Shown here piece after piece: positions 49,501-58,770 of a stretch of DNA of 64,000 nt (position 1 is the first letter of the stretch; every line of letters begins with the position of its first letter). The DNA is from Chitinophaga pinensis (GTDB lineage: Bacteria > Bacteroidota > Bacteroidia > NS11-12g > UBA955), in NCBI GenBank assembly GCA_945877575.1, contig CAMDUE010000011.1, forward strand, positions 16,353 through 80,352. The letters are read 5' to 3'. The position numbers and the translations under genes were made by a program. Below the pieces are notes generated by a model. The model was not told the origin of the DNA, did not search any database, and was given only the letters and a program-made list of their open reading frames with translations.

Positions 49501-51049
49501 TGATGCAACGATTAGCCCGGATAATGCTATTGGTTGTTTGGTAGGTAATAGATTTAACTTTAAAAGCGCCAATACTTGGAATGCCGGAGGAAAGTTGTTT
49601 CATGATTGGACCTTTGGAGATGGATCGAGCTCCTCAAATGATTCATTTGTGAAGATCTATGCTGCAGTTGGAGTATATAATGTGAAGCACGTGGTAACTT
49701 CCAATCAAAGTTGTAAGGATTCTGCCGTAACTACAGTTACTGTGGTAAATACTCCTACGTCTAATTTTACAGTAAATAAAGATACTGCATGTTATTATTC
49801 GCAAGATTTTGACTTTGTAGATAAGACGAATTTCTCAGGCTCATATACTGTTTTGTGGGACTTTAATGACGGTACCCAAGCAAATGGGTCTACTTATCTA
49901 AATAAAACATTTACCTCTACAGGTAAGTATCCTGTGAAAATGGTCATCAAATCAAGTCAAGGTTGTAAGGATTCGATGACGAAGGATGTGAAAATTTTCG
50001 CTGTTCCAGTAGCTAAATTTACTGTGAATGATGACGAACAATGTGTTCAAAATAATAGTTTCGTCTTTACGAACACATCGAATGAGAATGGAGCAACTGT
50101 TCCAGTAATGTATGGTTGGCAAATTGCTGGTGGTAGTGGAGCACCCATACAAGTTTTGCAGAAAAATATACCAACGCAAACTTTGACAGATACAGGTTTT
50201 AAAGTGGTTACTTTGGGAGTTGCATCAGCTGAAGGTTGTTTATCAACTCAATCTCTGAGCATATATATAGCCGAGACACCATTAGTGTCAATTACAGGAA
50301 AAGATGCTTGTGCAAGTGAAGAAATACAATTTGGTAGTCTGCTTTTGCTCAATAAAGGCACGGCATCTTATTCATGGGACTTTGGCAATGGCGGGACATC
50401 TACATCTTCAAGTCCTAAATACACTTACACCACTGCAGGGGCTTACTTAGTTAATTTGAATGTAACTAGTTCGTACGGTTGCACAGGCAAGGCAACAGCT
50501 TATCCAGTCAATATATATGTTAAGCCAAAAGCCAGTTTTACTTCTGAGTATTTATTGAGTAAAGGCTTGGAAACTGATTGGAGATTCGACTTTACGGGAT
50601 CTGGTGCTACAGATTTGGAGTGGATATTCCAAGATGGCCAAGTAGATTACGGAATGGGGCCAATAAATAAAACATTTAGTGCTACAGGTGATTTTAAAGT
50701 TAGGCTTATGGCTTCTACCCCTTCTGGGTGCAAGGACAGTGCGTCTGCAATGATTTTCTTGAAGCCTGAATTGTTGATGTGGTTACCAACTGCCTTTAGT
50801 CCAAACATTGATGGATTGAACGAAGGTTTTGGTCCGTACACTACTTTTGGATTAGAGCGTTATGAATTTATGATTTTTGATCGTTGGGGTAATATTATGT
50901 GGAAGACAACAAAGCCAGATGAGAAGTGGTTGGGAATTGATAGTGAAGGCGTAAAGGTACCTGAAGGCGTCTATGGTTACTCTATGGTTTTCAGATACGT
51001 TGACAACCAATTGTATACTTACAAAGGAACAGTTACATTATTGAATTAG
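46502..51049 (+). CDS. Very large secreted protein: IgGFc-binding-like N-terminal domain, multiple PKD repeats, T9SS type B (gliding motility-associated) C-terminus
   Basis: Start MKHKYKGILKGIWTFLMIFLTSQTKAQ; repeated WDFGDGS/WKFSDATTN/WTFGDGSSS PKD motifs; C-terminus LPTAFSPNIDGLNEGFGPYT...YEFMIFDRWGNIMWKTT...VPEGVYGYSMVFRY. Confidence 0.9.
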   Translation: MKHKYKGILKGIWTFLMIFLTSQTKAQISSTGKEFYMSFMEMETRNGGFPDTLLIFVTSPINTTLVLDNPRLTGSSANYTIQANKVNRISVDVNFYYPVGSEFASTDVNSRRGLRIVAKDPVNVYCMNLELNRSDGTFVLPYESIPAAPEFYVVSFPPNAPTGSFPNVTSSYGESEFVVIAMDNNVTVEITPTAPTKGGKAAGTAFTVTMQKGQIYQVQSVKATGTNNTDPAATSWATTGAKAGDLTGTRVRVINGCGKINVFSGNRSAHVTKGNCGGGTNGRDHLYTQVLPTNALGKDYVLMPFRNQTGGYAVKVVAASDNTVVTINGTVVATIAKAGEWVYRHVTTSAATCINTSKPAYVVQYMKNGVCSGLTGNNGDPAIFISPDVNQRLIKTIVGTATTSNMNQHWVNVLVDRSAKNAVFLNGTKVAATSFTDYTCSGKNYSYAQLSVANPSSNTLQCDSGMMVVAYGVGPYESYSYSAGALFENIEYDYDIKRNGKCPSEPVKLVSKNKNSKIKGTKWNFGDGSPEEWGDSVTHKFSKIGTYYVLMKVVVPNACNKDDTIIRSKIINVLPGPVFSFPDTTTQCANTLNVELKVPTSAKFTYKWHDNSTKYTYTATNDGFAWVRVLDTSTNCAAADTTYVRRANVIYAGIKYDTLNQCYKQNVFDMTDGSKYNGDGWKLSWWSAQYQHTKAITKKDSVRDFKISFDSLSTNNLRYIVQSRKGCRDTLDTTLIVHPYPIAKINFPVTHFCQNAIANVIDSSSSPLGVGRSFWDFGDGSAKDTSSDRKGRHVFKYADTFNIRLITQTPYFCHDTIDSLFIVYPVAKTTIGSKIFDQCKKTNKFEFYDNTTISFGTFTDEWQIAGKSYPNQGTLTNIKFSDTGTQKILLITETDKGCRDSARSTVFVAPEPKAILTVTDSSNCFQGHFFDLECKSTVPSNSQLTSRSDWKFSDATTNYAKVITSKKFNTQGVYWVRLIATTVHGCMDSVQKNLTVYNVPDATISPDNAIGCLVGNRFNFKSANTWNAGGKLFHDWTFGDGSSSSNDSFVKIYAAVGVYNVKHVVTSNQSCKDSAVTTVTVVNTPTSNFTVNKDTACYYSQDFDFVDKTNFSGSYTVLWDFNDGTQANGSTYLNKTFTSTGKYPVKMVIKSSQGCKDSMTKDVKIFAVPVAKFTVNDDEQCVQNNSFVFTNTSNENGATVPVMYGWQIAGGSGAPIQVLQKNIPTQTLTDTGFKVVTLGVASAEGCLSTQSLSIYIAETPLVSITGKDACASEEIQFGSLLLLNKGTASYSWDFGNGGTSTSSSPKYTYTTAGAYLVNLNVTSSYGCTGKATAYPVNIYVKPKASFTSEYLLSKGLETDWRFDFTGSGATDLEWIFQDGQVDYGMGPINKTFSATGDFKVRLMASTPSGCKDSASAMIFLKPELLMWLPTAFSPNIDGLNEGFGPYTTFGLERYEFMIFDRWGNIMWKTTKPDEKWLGIDSEGVKVPEGVYGYSMVFRYVDNQLYTYKGTVTLLN

Positions 51050-51066
51050 AATATTTAGATTTGGTA

Positions 51067-51108
51067 AACAATAAAAAGGGCCGTCGCGAGACGGCCCTTT
51101 TTATTGTT
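51067..51108. terminator. Bidirectional terminator between convergent genes
   Basis: AACAATAAAAAGGGCCGTC-GCGA-GACGGCCCTTTTTATTGTT, perfect 19-bp stem. Confidence 0.95.
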
Positions 51109-51130
51109 GGGCGTGTAAATAATCAGATGA

Positions 51131-51994
51131 TTAACCCAAATAGCTTTTCAGAATTTTGCTTTTGCTTGATTTTCTCAAACGACGTAACGCCTTTTCCTTG
51201 ATTTGACGTACTCTTTCTCTAGTAAGACCCACCTTGTCTGAAATATCTTCTAAGGTATGTGCGGCATTGCCGTCAAGGCCAAAGTAATACTTCAAGACAT
51301 CACGTTCTTTGTCGCTTAGAGTAGAGATAACCCTGTTGATTTCATTTTGCAATGATTCATTCAAAAGTGGCATGTCTGGATTGGGCTCATCGTTGTTGTC
51401 AAGAACACCAAGCAGTGTGTTGTCTTCGCCTTCTGCCAAGGGAGCATCGATGCTTAGGTGTCTTCCTGAAGAACGCAGAGCGTTTTCTACTTCAGTAAGA
51501 GGAATTTCTAAAGAGTCAGCAATTTCTTGTGGTGTAGGTTCTCTTTCAAGTTCTTGTTCCAAACGAGCTGAAGCCTGAGTGATACGCCCTAAACTTCCTA
51601 CTTTATTTAAAGGAAGACGAACAATACGACTCTGGTCTGCTAAAGCTTGTAGAATGGATTGTCTGATCCACCATACTGCATAAGAAATAAATTTGAATCC
51701 GCGGGTTTCATCAAAGCGTTTTGCCGCTTTAATGAGGCCCATGTTCCCCTCGTTGATGAGGTCACCCAAGGTTAGTCCTTGGTTTTGGTACTGTTTTGAA
51801 ACAGATACCACAAATCTTAAGTTGGCGTTAACCAGTTTTTCCAACGCAGCTTGGTCACCTTCTCTGATTCGCTGTGCGAGTTGAACTTCTTCTTGTGCAT
51901 CAATCATTGGCACTTTTGAGATTTCGTTCAAGTACTTGTCAAGGGACTTGTTTTCGCGGTTGGTAAACTGTTTTGAAATTTTTAACTGCCTCAT
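51131..51994 (-). CDS. rpoD: Primary RNA polymerase sigma factor RpoD/SigA (short Bacteroidota type)
   Basis: 287 aa; [83 protein letters not shown]. Confidence 0.97.
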   Translation of the reverse strand: MRQLKISKQFTNRENKSLDKYLNEISKVPMIDAQEEVQLAQRIREGDQAALEKLVNANLRFVVSVSKQYQNQGLTLGDLINEGNMGLIKAAKRFDETRGFKFISYAVWWIRQSILQALADQSRIVRLPLNKVGSLGRITQASARLEQELEREPTPQEIADSLEIPLTEVENALRSSGRHLSIDAPLAEGEDNTLLGVLDNNDEPNPDMPLLNESLQNEINRVISTLSDKERDVLKYYFGLDGNAAHTLEDISDKVGLTRERVRQIKEKALRRLRKSSKSKILKSYLG

Positions 51995-52070
51995 GTATAA
52001 AAAACGATAAAATTAGCCTTGCGAAATTACAATTTTTGCAACTAAAAAACCGATAAATTAATATCTTGTT

Positions 52071-54023
52071 CTAAGATAGCGTTTGATATGCGATGAACGC
52101 TGAGAAATATGCGATGAAACCATAGAGTAAGAACAAAATAATAGACCATTTCCAGGTTCCAGTTTCCTTTTTTAATACTGCAACTGTGCTTACACATTGT
52201 AATGCGAATGCATAGAAAAGCATTAAGCTAATGGCATAAGCAGGTGTATATTGTGAATCGCCTGTAGAGGGATTGATTTGAGCTTGCATTTTTTGCCTGA
52301 TTCCTACTACATCTTCTTCCTCATTTGATTGAAAAAGGGTACTCATAGTTCCCACAAAAACCTCGCGTGCTGCGAATGAAGAAATCAACGCAATGCCTGT
52401 TTTCCAATCATATCCTAAGGGTCTAATTGCAGGTTCAATGAATTTTCCGAGATGTCCTGCATAACTGGCTTCTAATTTTAAGGAGTTTTTGATTTGCAGA
52501 CTATCGGGGTTGCCCTGGGCGGTTTCAATTTGTGCAAGTTTCTCAGCATTCAACATGGCATTTGAGGGGCCATAATTAGATAGAGCCCACAATACCAAAG
52601 ATATGATTATAATGACTTTACCGGCTTCCCCAAGAAAAGATTTACACTTGATCCAAGCGTTGTTCAAAACGGTTTGTAAACGAGGGGCTTGATAGGTGGG
52701 GAGCTCTAATACGAATTCAGAGGTTTCTTTGTTTTTCAGGAAGATTTTAAGAACGATGGCCATGATAATAGCTACGAAAATACCGGCAAAATAGGCTGAG
52801 GTCATTAAGACCGTTTGAGCGTGAAATGGTCCCCAAAAAACGCCCACAGGCACAACCAAGGAAATCAGTAAGATGTAGACGGGCAAACGAGCGCTGCAGC
52901 TCATGAGGGGCACAATCAACATGGTAACTAAGCGCTCTGTCTTGTTTCGGATGTTTCTTGTTGCCATGATCGATGGGATGGCGCAAGCAAATCCTCCAAC
53001 AAGTGGAATGATAGAACGACCGTTAAGTCCTAATTTTCGCATGATTCTGTCAGTCAAGAAACTGGCGCGAACCATGTAACCGCTATCTTCTAATATTCCA
53101 ATTAAGAAAAACAGGATGAAAATCTGAGGTACGAAAATGATAACTCCTTCTAGTCCGCTGATGATTCCGTTACTGACAAAGTTCCCAAGTGTAGTTGTTG
53201 TGGGTAGCCATTGATCAATTTGAGATCTGATTGTGGAGAATGCCCATTCAATTCCCTGCATGGGGAATTCTGCGAGCATGAATACACTTTGGAATAGGGC
53301 GAGCATAACCAATATGAAGGCCATAATTCCCGTGATAGGGTGAGTGAGCACTTTGTCAATTTTTAGGGTGTTGACGGTGCTGAATTTGGTTTTTCGCTTA
53401 ACACTTTTCTTGATGATACCATCAATTTGGTTGTACCTAAGCAGTGTTTCAGCAGATATTCCTTCGGGCTGAGTGCCTTGAATGAACGATTTTAATCGAT
53501 CTGTAAAGTTGGGAGTGTTTTGGATTTTTTGTCCTACAAATGGGTTCAGATTCAATACAGGGCTTATATCTTTATCTTTCCGAGGATTGAATGTAATGAT
53601 TGGAATTCCCAGTTGCGATGACAGCTCTTGAATATCAATTTCGATGTTTCGTCTGAGTGCGGTGTCATGCATGGTGAGAATTCCCGCAGTGGGTATTCCC
53701 AATTCAGCGACTTGTGAAAGCAACAATAAATTGCGTCGTAAGTTTGAGGCATCGAGGATGAAAAATAAAGCCTCAGGTGCTAAAGTGTCTATACCAAGAA
53801 GGTTTTTTACCACCACCTTCTCATAGTCGGTATTGGTGAACAAACTATAAATTCCAGGTAAATCAACTAAGGTAGTTTCTGTATTGTGGAGCTTTCCTTC
53901 GAAAGAATCTACCGTGGTTCCGGGTAAGTTGCTGGTTTTCTGAGAAAGACCCGTGAGCCTATTGAAAAGCGTGGACTTTCCGCAATTGGGATTTCCTATC
54001 AAGGCGATGCGTTTCCACTTCAT
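52071..54023 (-). CDS. feoB: Ferrous iron transport protein B
   Basis: ALIGNPNCGKSTLFNRLTGLSQKTSNLPGTTVDSFEG; GRSIIPLVGGFACAIPSIMATRNI; SCSARLPVYILL. Confidence 0.97.
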   Translation of the reverse strand: MKWKRIALIGNPNCGKSTLFNRLTGLSQKTSNLPGTTVDSFEGKLHNTETTLVDLPGIYSLFTNTDYEKVVVKNLLGIDTLAPEALFFILDASNLRRNLLLLSQVAELGIPTAGILTMHDTALRRNIEIDIQELSSQLGIPIITFNPRKDKDISPVLNLNPFVGQKIQNTPNFTDRLKSFIQGTQPEGISAETLLRYNQIDGIIKKSVKRKTKFSTVNTLKIDKVLTHPITGIMAFILVMLALFQSVFMLAEFPMQGIEWAFSTIRSQIDQWLPTTTTLGNFVSNGIISGLEGVIIFVPQIFILFFLIGILEDSGYMVRASFLTDRIMRKLGLNGRSIIPLVGGFACAIPSIMATRNIRNKTERLVTMLIVPLMSCSARLPVYILLISLVVPVGVFWGPFHAQTVLMTSAYFAGIFVAIIMAIVLKIFLKNKETSEFVLELPTYQAPRLQTVLNNAWIKCKSFLGEAGKVIIIISLVLWALSNYGPSNAMLNAEKLAQIETAQGNPDSLQIKNSLKLEASYAGHLGKFIEPAIRPLGYDWKTGIALISSFAAREVFVGTMSTLFQSNEEEDVVGIRQKMQAQINPSTGDSQYTPAYAISLMLFYAFALQCVSTVAVLKKETGTWKWSIILFLLYGFIAYFSAFIAYQTLS

Positions 54024-54029
54024 GCGGAT

Positions 54030-54260
54030 TTATTTAACGCGTTTAACCATGATTTGTGAAGCTTCAGCGAGGCGAAGTCCTAAAATGTAAGAATCAATTC
54101 TATAGGCAACAGGGTCGCCCCCTGGAGCAGTAAATAATTTTTCTATTTCCGTTCCGGGAATGCAGCCCATTTCTGAAAGTTTTTGATGCAAACTGCCTTC
54201 ATTGAGCGACTCTATTTCGTAAGTGCTTTCCAGTTCAATTTCTGCCGCGTTTGTGCTCAT
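54030..54260 (-). CDS. feoA: Ferrous iron transport protein A
   Basis: 76 aa; LHQKLSEMGCIPGTEIEKLFTAPGGDPVAYRIDSYILGLRLAEASQIMVK; immediately upstream of feoB. Confidence 0.92.
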   Translation of the reverse strand: MSTNAAEIELESTYEIESLNEGSLHQKLSEMGCIPGTEIEKLFTAPGGDPVAYRIDSYILGLRLAEASQIMVKRVK

Positions 54261-54267
54261 CCTCTCA

Positions 54268-54275
54268 CAAATTTA
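54268..54275 (-). promoter_or_regulatory. Putative -7 box TAAATTTG (minus), 7 nt from ATG of feoA
   Basis: Plus-strand CAAATTTA. Confidence 0.5.
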
Positions 54276-54321
54276 GAATGATTTTAAATAACAACCAAGT
54301 GTAAACACAAAGTTCTTAAAA

Positions 54322-57183
54322 TCACTCTACATTTTGTATGACTTTTATCAGCTTATAACGGTCTTTGGTGCTTGATTTGATGATGTCTTTCTCTGAAGGA
54401 TATTCATTCAGCAAATTTTCCCATTCTTTAGACGTGGCTTTTTTGAGCATGCGTTTGAAAACCAATGAATTTTTAACAACTTCAGAATTCCACATTTTTT
54501 GTAAGAATTGAGTGTTTTCCATGCCGGAGGTTTCGTCTGCAAATGGAATGGCTCTGTCGCAAATCTTAAATTGATACTCCTTGTGAAGGTTGCTGTTGAA
54601 TACAGCCAACATCAAGTCGTATTTTTTCTGTGGATTCGTCAATCGGGAAAATTGAACCAATGCTAAATCTCTGCGAACCTTTGGATTTATCTCCGAATTG
54701 CTGACAGTGTTCAATGTGAATTGATAAAGTAGATCGTTGTTTGCGACGCCTTTTACTTTGTTTAAATCATAAAAAATACGGGCATACAAAACTGTTAAAT
54801 TTGAATTGCCCAGTTTTGCAGCACTCTCGATGTCTTCTATGCCTTTTTTGGGATTGCTGTAATATGGGAAAGCAACATCCATTTTGCTCTCCATTTCTAC
54901 GGGTACAAAGTTGTAAAATTCTAGTTTTGATTTAGCAGTGATGTTTGGATTTTGGTAATACGAGGTAATCCAATCCATAAATTTTTTCTGAGTAACTTCG
55001 TTTGCTGGGAACAGGTCTGCCATGGTGTATTTCTCTTCCACTGGTTCTTCTGGTTTAAATACAAAGTCATTAGCAAGAGGCAACCATACACTGCTGATGT
55101 TGCTGTCTTGAAGTCCGTTTAAGGTTTCAGTAATGAATCTTTCCTGGGTTTTGGCTTTCAGTGAAGGCCAATCGGGGCTTTTAGAAAGATTCACTCCAAA
55201 CTGAACATAACTCTTCAACCAATCAACATACATTTGTTTTTGAATGATGTGTGAAGCTTTGATTTCTTGGGAGAATTTCAAATTTTGATAATGGGTTTCA
55301 ATTTCATCTGGGTCAATATCAGCATTTTCTTCTCTTATGAAACTTTTGCCTTTGATGATAAGTGCGTTTGAATAGAATGGGTCTACAAGGTATTGCACCA
55401 ATGTTTCATTGGGGAAATTGATTTCATTCAATTCTTGGTATACGCTAGTGGTAATGGTGGTGTCAATTTTACGACCTTTATCGGTACGAGCAAGGATTTG
55501 TAATTTTAAAAATTTAGATTTTCCGTAACTCAATTGGGTTGGCTCGCCATTGTCTGTAGAGTTGATGATGTTCAACACCGAAGAACCGGTGCTGTTGTCA
55601 AGTGTAACGTACAAGTCTGCTTGTCCTTTAGAAAAATACCAAGTGTTGTAAAAGTGATCCATGTTGGTTCCTGTAACCGTTTCTACGCATTTTTTCCAAT
55701 CGTAAACGTTGGCATTTTTGTAGGCATGGGTAGATAGATATAACTTCATAGAAGCTTTGAAAGCATCTGTACCTATATGGTTTCTCAAGCGGTGTAATAT
55801 ACCAGCGCCTTTATTGTATCTAATATCATCGAATTGATCATCAATCAGGGAGTAATGATGATTTACCAAGGCATTTTTATTGGAAGATTCAGCATCGATA
55901 TCTAAATTTTCGAACATCCAAGCATCAGCGTTGGCCTTGCCGTATTTGTATTCTCTCCAAAGGTATTCTGAGTAATTGGCGAAACTTTCGTTTAGAGTGA
56001 GGTGAGCCCAGCTTTCGCAAGTAACATAATCTCCAAACCAGTGATGGAACAACTCATGAGCAACGTAATCTTCCATGTCGTTGTCAGGGTCATGAAGTCT
56101 TTCGTTGTGAATCACTGCTGTGGTGTTTTCCATTGCGCCGCTCACAAAATCACGAGCAACAATTTGATCGTATTTTGCCCACATGAAAGGTACACCTGTG
56201 AAAGAACTGAAGAACTCAATCATTTCTGGGGTGTTACCAAAAACAGCATTGGCATCTGAGGCGTACACATCTTCTACAAAGTACTGGACAGGAATTTCTT
56301 TATCGAATTTAACGGAGCGATCTTTTACTATTTTCCAATCGCCAATGGCCAGCATGGTGAGGTAAACAGCGTGCGGTTGGTTCATTTCCCATACATCGGT
56401 TTTAGTAGGTTTTGCTGGTGCTCCTGCGTTTGCTGGGTACTGCTCAGTTTGTGATGAAATCTTTGAACCGTTGCTAATGCAAGTGAGCTGGGCAGGATAT
56501 TTTACTTTGATTCTGTGGGTGTGTTTTTGATTTGGGACATCAATGGTTGGAAACCAACAAGAATTAGCTTGTGGTTCGCCTTGTGTCCACATTTGCATTG
56601 GACTAACGGGGTCTTTTCCGTCGGTATTGATGAAGTAAGCACCCTTATCGCTTTTTATGGCCGTTCCGGTTGTTTCTCCCAATTGAAATACTTTTCTATC
56701 TGGGTTTGCTTGATAATCAATGCTGATTTGAACTTTTTGATTTGCAGTGTAATTTTCTTTAAACTTGATGATTAAGTGCAAAGAATCTGAATATCTGAAG
56801 TTTAATTTTTCAGGAGCGGGACCATTTGAAGTGCCATTCTGGCCGGTTAAGCGTACATCAAAGATGTCCATTTTTTTTGCATCCAACACCAAGCTATCTT
56901 GGGAATAGTAATAAGGTTGAAGGGTTAATGTAGCTGTTCCGTTGATGGTGTGTTTTTCAAAGTCTACAGATATATCGAGATCTGTATGGTTTAATGTCCA
57001 AGGTTTATCGGCTGGAGCTTGATAGGGAAGATCCTTGCCTCCTGCGTATAAGATGTTGTTTATGATTTCACCAACTTCTTGACGGGTGAAGATTTGTTTT
57101 TCTCCATCAACCACTGTTTTGGGTCCGCCACAAGCAACAAAAAGTGTCGCTAAAGTGAAGGCGAGGATGTAATTTGTTTTCAT
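54322..57183 (-). CDS. M1-family aminopeptidase (lipoprotein)
   Basis: Start MKTNYILAFTLATLFVACGG; GAMENTTAVIHNERL, VAHELFHHWFGDYVTCESWAHLTLNESFANYSEYLW (HExxH-18-E). Confidence 0.95.
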   Translation of the reverse strand: MKTNYILAFTLATLFVACGGPKTVVDGEKQIFTRQEVGEIINNILYAGGKDLPYQAPADKPWTLNHTDLDISVDFEKHTINGTATLTLQPYYYSQDSLVLDAKKMDIFDVRLTGQNGTSNGPAPEKLNFRYSDSLHLIIKFKENYTANQKVQISIDYQANPDRKVFQLGETTGTAIKSDKGAYFINTDGKDPVSPMQMWTQGEPQANSCWFPTIDVPNQKHTHRIKVKYPAQLTCISNGSKISSQTEQYPANAGAPAKPTKTDVWEMNQPHAVYLTMLAIGDWKIVKDRSVKFDKEIPVQYFVEDVYASDANAVFGNTPEMIEFFSSFTGVPFMWAKYDQIVARDFVSGAMENTTAVIHNERLHDPDNDMEDYVAHELFHHWFGDYVTCESWAHLTLNESFANYSEYLWREYKYGKANADAWMFENLDIDAESSNKNALVNHHYSLIDDQFDDIRYNKGAGILHRLRNHIGTDAFKASMKLYLSTHAYKNANVYDWKKCVETVTGTNMDHFYNTWYFSKGQADLYVTLDNSTGSSVLNIINSTDNGEPTQLSYGKSKFLKLQILARTDKGRKIDTTITTSVYQELNEINFPNETLVQYLVDPFYSNALIIKGKSFIREENADIDPDEIETHYQNLKFSQEIKASHIIQKQMYVDWLKSYVQFGVNLSKSPDWPSLKAKTQERFITETLNGLQDSNISSVWLPLANDFVFKPEEPVEEKYTMADLFPANEVTQKKFMDWITSYYQNPNITAKSKLEFYNFVPVEMESKMDVAFPYYSNPKKGIEDIESAAKLGNSNLTVLYARIFYDLNKVKGVANNDLLYQFTLNTVSNSEINPKVRRDLALVQFSRLTNPQKKYDLMLAVFNSNLHKEYQFKICDRAIPFADETSGMENTQFLQKMWNSEVVKNSLVFKRMLKKATSKEWENLLNEYPSEKDIIKSSTKDRYKLIKVIQNVE

Positions 57184-57185
57184 AT

Positions 57186-57926
57186 TTAAGATTTGAATAT
57201 GTGCCAAGCTTTTTCGGCTTGAATTTCTAACATTAGTTTTCCGTTCATTGCAAAAATGCCGTTTTTTTCGCATTGTTGCATGATTAAAGTTTGTTCTGGG
57301 TTGTAAACCAAGTCAATTAAGGAGCAAGAAGAATCAAATTGTGTCAAGGAAGGCAGGGGAGAAGCATCTATGTTTGGCCACATGCCCACCGGGGTGCAAT
57401 TTACCAATAATGTTTCGGTAAAGTGCTGATCAGGTAGAGTTAAGCCCATGCTCCTACTAACGTAAATAAATGGAATTTCGTGTGCTGTTAAAACTGCGCT
57501 AACGGCTTTTGATGATCCACCGGTGCCAATGATAATGGCTTGTTTTGGTTTCTGGGGAAGTAAATTCAGGGACCCTTCGAAGCCGAAATAATCGGTGTTG
57601 TGCCCGTATAGTTGGGTTTGGTTGTCAATTCGTTCAATTTTGACTGTATTGACTGCGCCAATGGCTTTTGCCTGAGGTGAAATATGGGTTAATAAAGGAA
57701 TGATGTCTGATTTAAAAGGTATGGTGACGTTGAATCCTATTAAATCAGGATGTGAGTGAATGAGGGGGGTGATTTCTTTTATTTCAGATAACGGAAATAG
57801 CGAATATTGACCGTGTAAATATCCTTCGGAAGAAAAAAAACGAGAAAAAATTTGGGGCGAACGGGAGTGTTCAACGGGATTTCCAATGAGTCCGAGCAGA
57901 AAAGGCTGGATTTTGGAAATGGGCAT
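57186..57926 (-). CDS. aroE: Shikimate dehydrogenase
   Basis: LLGLIGNPVEHSRSPQIF, GFNVTIPFKSDIIPLL, GAVNTVKIE, IIGTGGSSKAVSAVL. Confidence 0.95.
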   Translation of the reverse strand: MPISKIQPFLLGLIGNPVEHSRSPQIFSRFFSSEGYLHGQYSLFPLSEIKEITPLIHSHPDLIGFNVTIPFKSDIIPLLTHISPQAKAIGAVNTVKIERIDNQTQLYGHNTDYFGFEGSLNLLPQKPKQAIIIGTGGSSKAVSAVLTAHEIPFIYVSRSMGLTLPDQHFTETLLVNCTPVGMWPNIDASPLPSLTQFDSSCSLIDLVYNPEQTLIMQQCEKNGIFAMNGKLMLEIQAEKAWHIFKS

Positions 57927-57929
57927 TAT

Positions 57930-58577
57930 TTATTTTTTGAATTTGGATTTCACCGCTTGATAGATCATAGGCAGCACAGAGATACCGATGATGCCAAAGA
58001 CCACAGTTTCAAAATGATCTTTAACCCAAGGATGGTTTCCGAGGGCGTATCCTAAGGAAGTAATAGAGGTAACCCAAAGAACGGCACCTGCAATACAATA
58101 GGTCAAAAACTTACCGTAGGTCATGGAACCCATTCCGGCTGCGAAGGGGGCGAAAGTTCTCACGATGGGAACGAAACGCGCCATGATCAGGGTGTACCCG
58201 CCGTGTTTGGCATAAAATTCTTCGGTTTGGGTGAGGTATTCGCGCTTCAGCAATTTCCAATTGAGGTCAAAAACCCGGGTTCCAAAGCGAGAACCTATGA
58301 AATAATTGGTGTTATCGCCCAAAAGGGCCGCGGCAATTAGTAGAGGAATGAGTACAAAAATATTCAACGTATTGTCAAGCGCAGCAATAGAACCAGCGGC
58401 AAATAATAGGGAGTCTCCGGGAAGTAAGGGCATAACCACGAGGCCGGTTTCGGTGAAAACAATGGCGAACAAAATGAGGTAGGTTAAGTTTTTGTAGGTG
58501 CCTACCAAATAAGTGAGTTTCTCGTCTAAATGCAGGAGCCAATCGCTGAAGAAGTCTATGATGCTAAGAATAGTCAT
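57930..58577 (-). CDS. DedA-family membrane protein
   Basis: FTETGLVVMPLLPGDSLLFAAGSIAAL, GDNTNYFIGSRFGTRVF, ARFVPIVRTFAPFAAGMGSM. Confidence 0.93.
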   Translation of the reverse strand: MTILSIIDFFSDWLLHLDEKLTYLVGTYKNLTYLILFAIVFTETGLVVMPLLPGDSLLFAAGSIAALDNTLNIFVLIPLLIAAALLGDNTNYFIGSRFGTRVFDLNWKLLKREYLTQTEEFYAKHGGYTLIMARFVPIVRTFAPFAAGMGSMTYGKFLTYCIAGAVLWVTSITSLGYALGNHPWVKDHFETVVFGIIGISVLPMIYQAVKSKFKK

Positions 58578-58625
58578 GAAGCAAAGTTCAGTAATTTACT
58601 TGAAATCACCTTATATTCGCGCAGT

Positions 58626-58742
58626 ATGATGCGAAAATTCTTGTTGATTGTGGCTTGTTTTTTAGTGATTGGAACCATCGTTTCTTGCGGAACTCCTCGT
58701 CCTCGCACCCAGAAGAAGGGTGGGTGCAATTGCGGATTTTGA
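58626..58742 (+). CDS. Tiny lipoprotein (38 aa) with C-terminal GGCNCGF
   Basis: [38 protein letters not shown]; lipobox and in-frame stop just before ahcY. Confidence 0.6.
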   Translation: MMRKFLLIVACFLVIGTIVSCGTPRPRTQKKGGCNCGF

Positions 58743-58744
58743 AC

Positions 58745-58752
58745 TATCTTTG
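58745..58752 (+). promoter_or_regulatory. Putative -7 box TATCTTTG for ahcY
   Basis: Perfect TAnnTTTG, 18 nt before ATG 58771. Confidence 0.5.
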
Positions 58753-58770
58753 CAGTTCGAAAGTTCGAAC

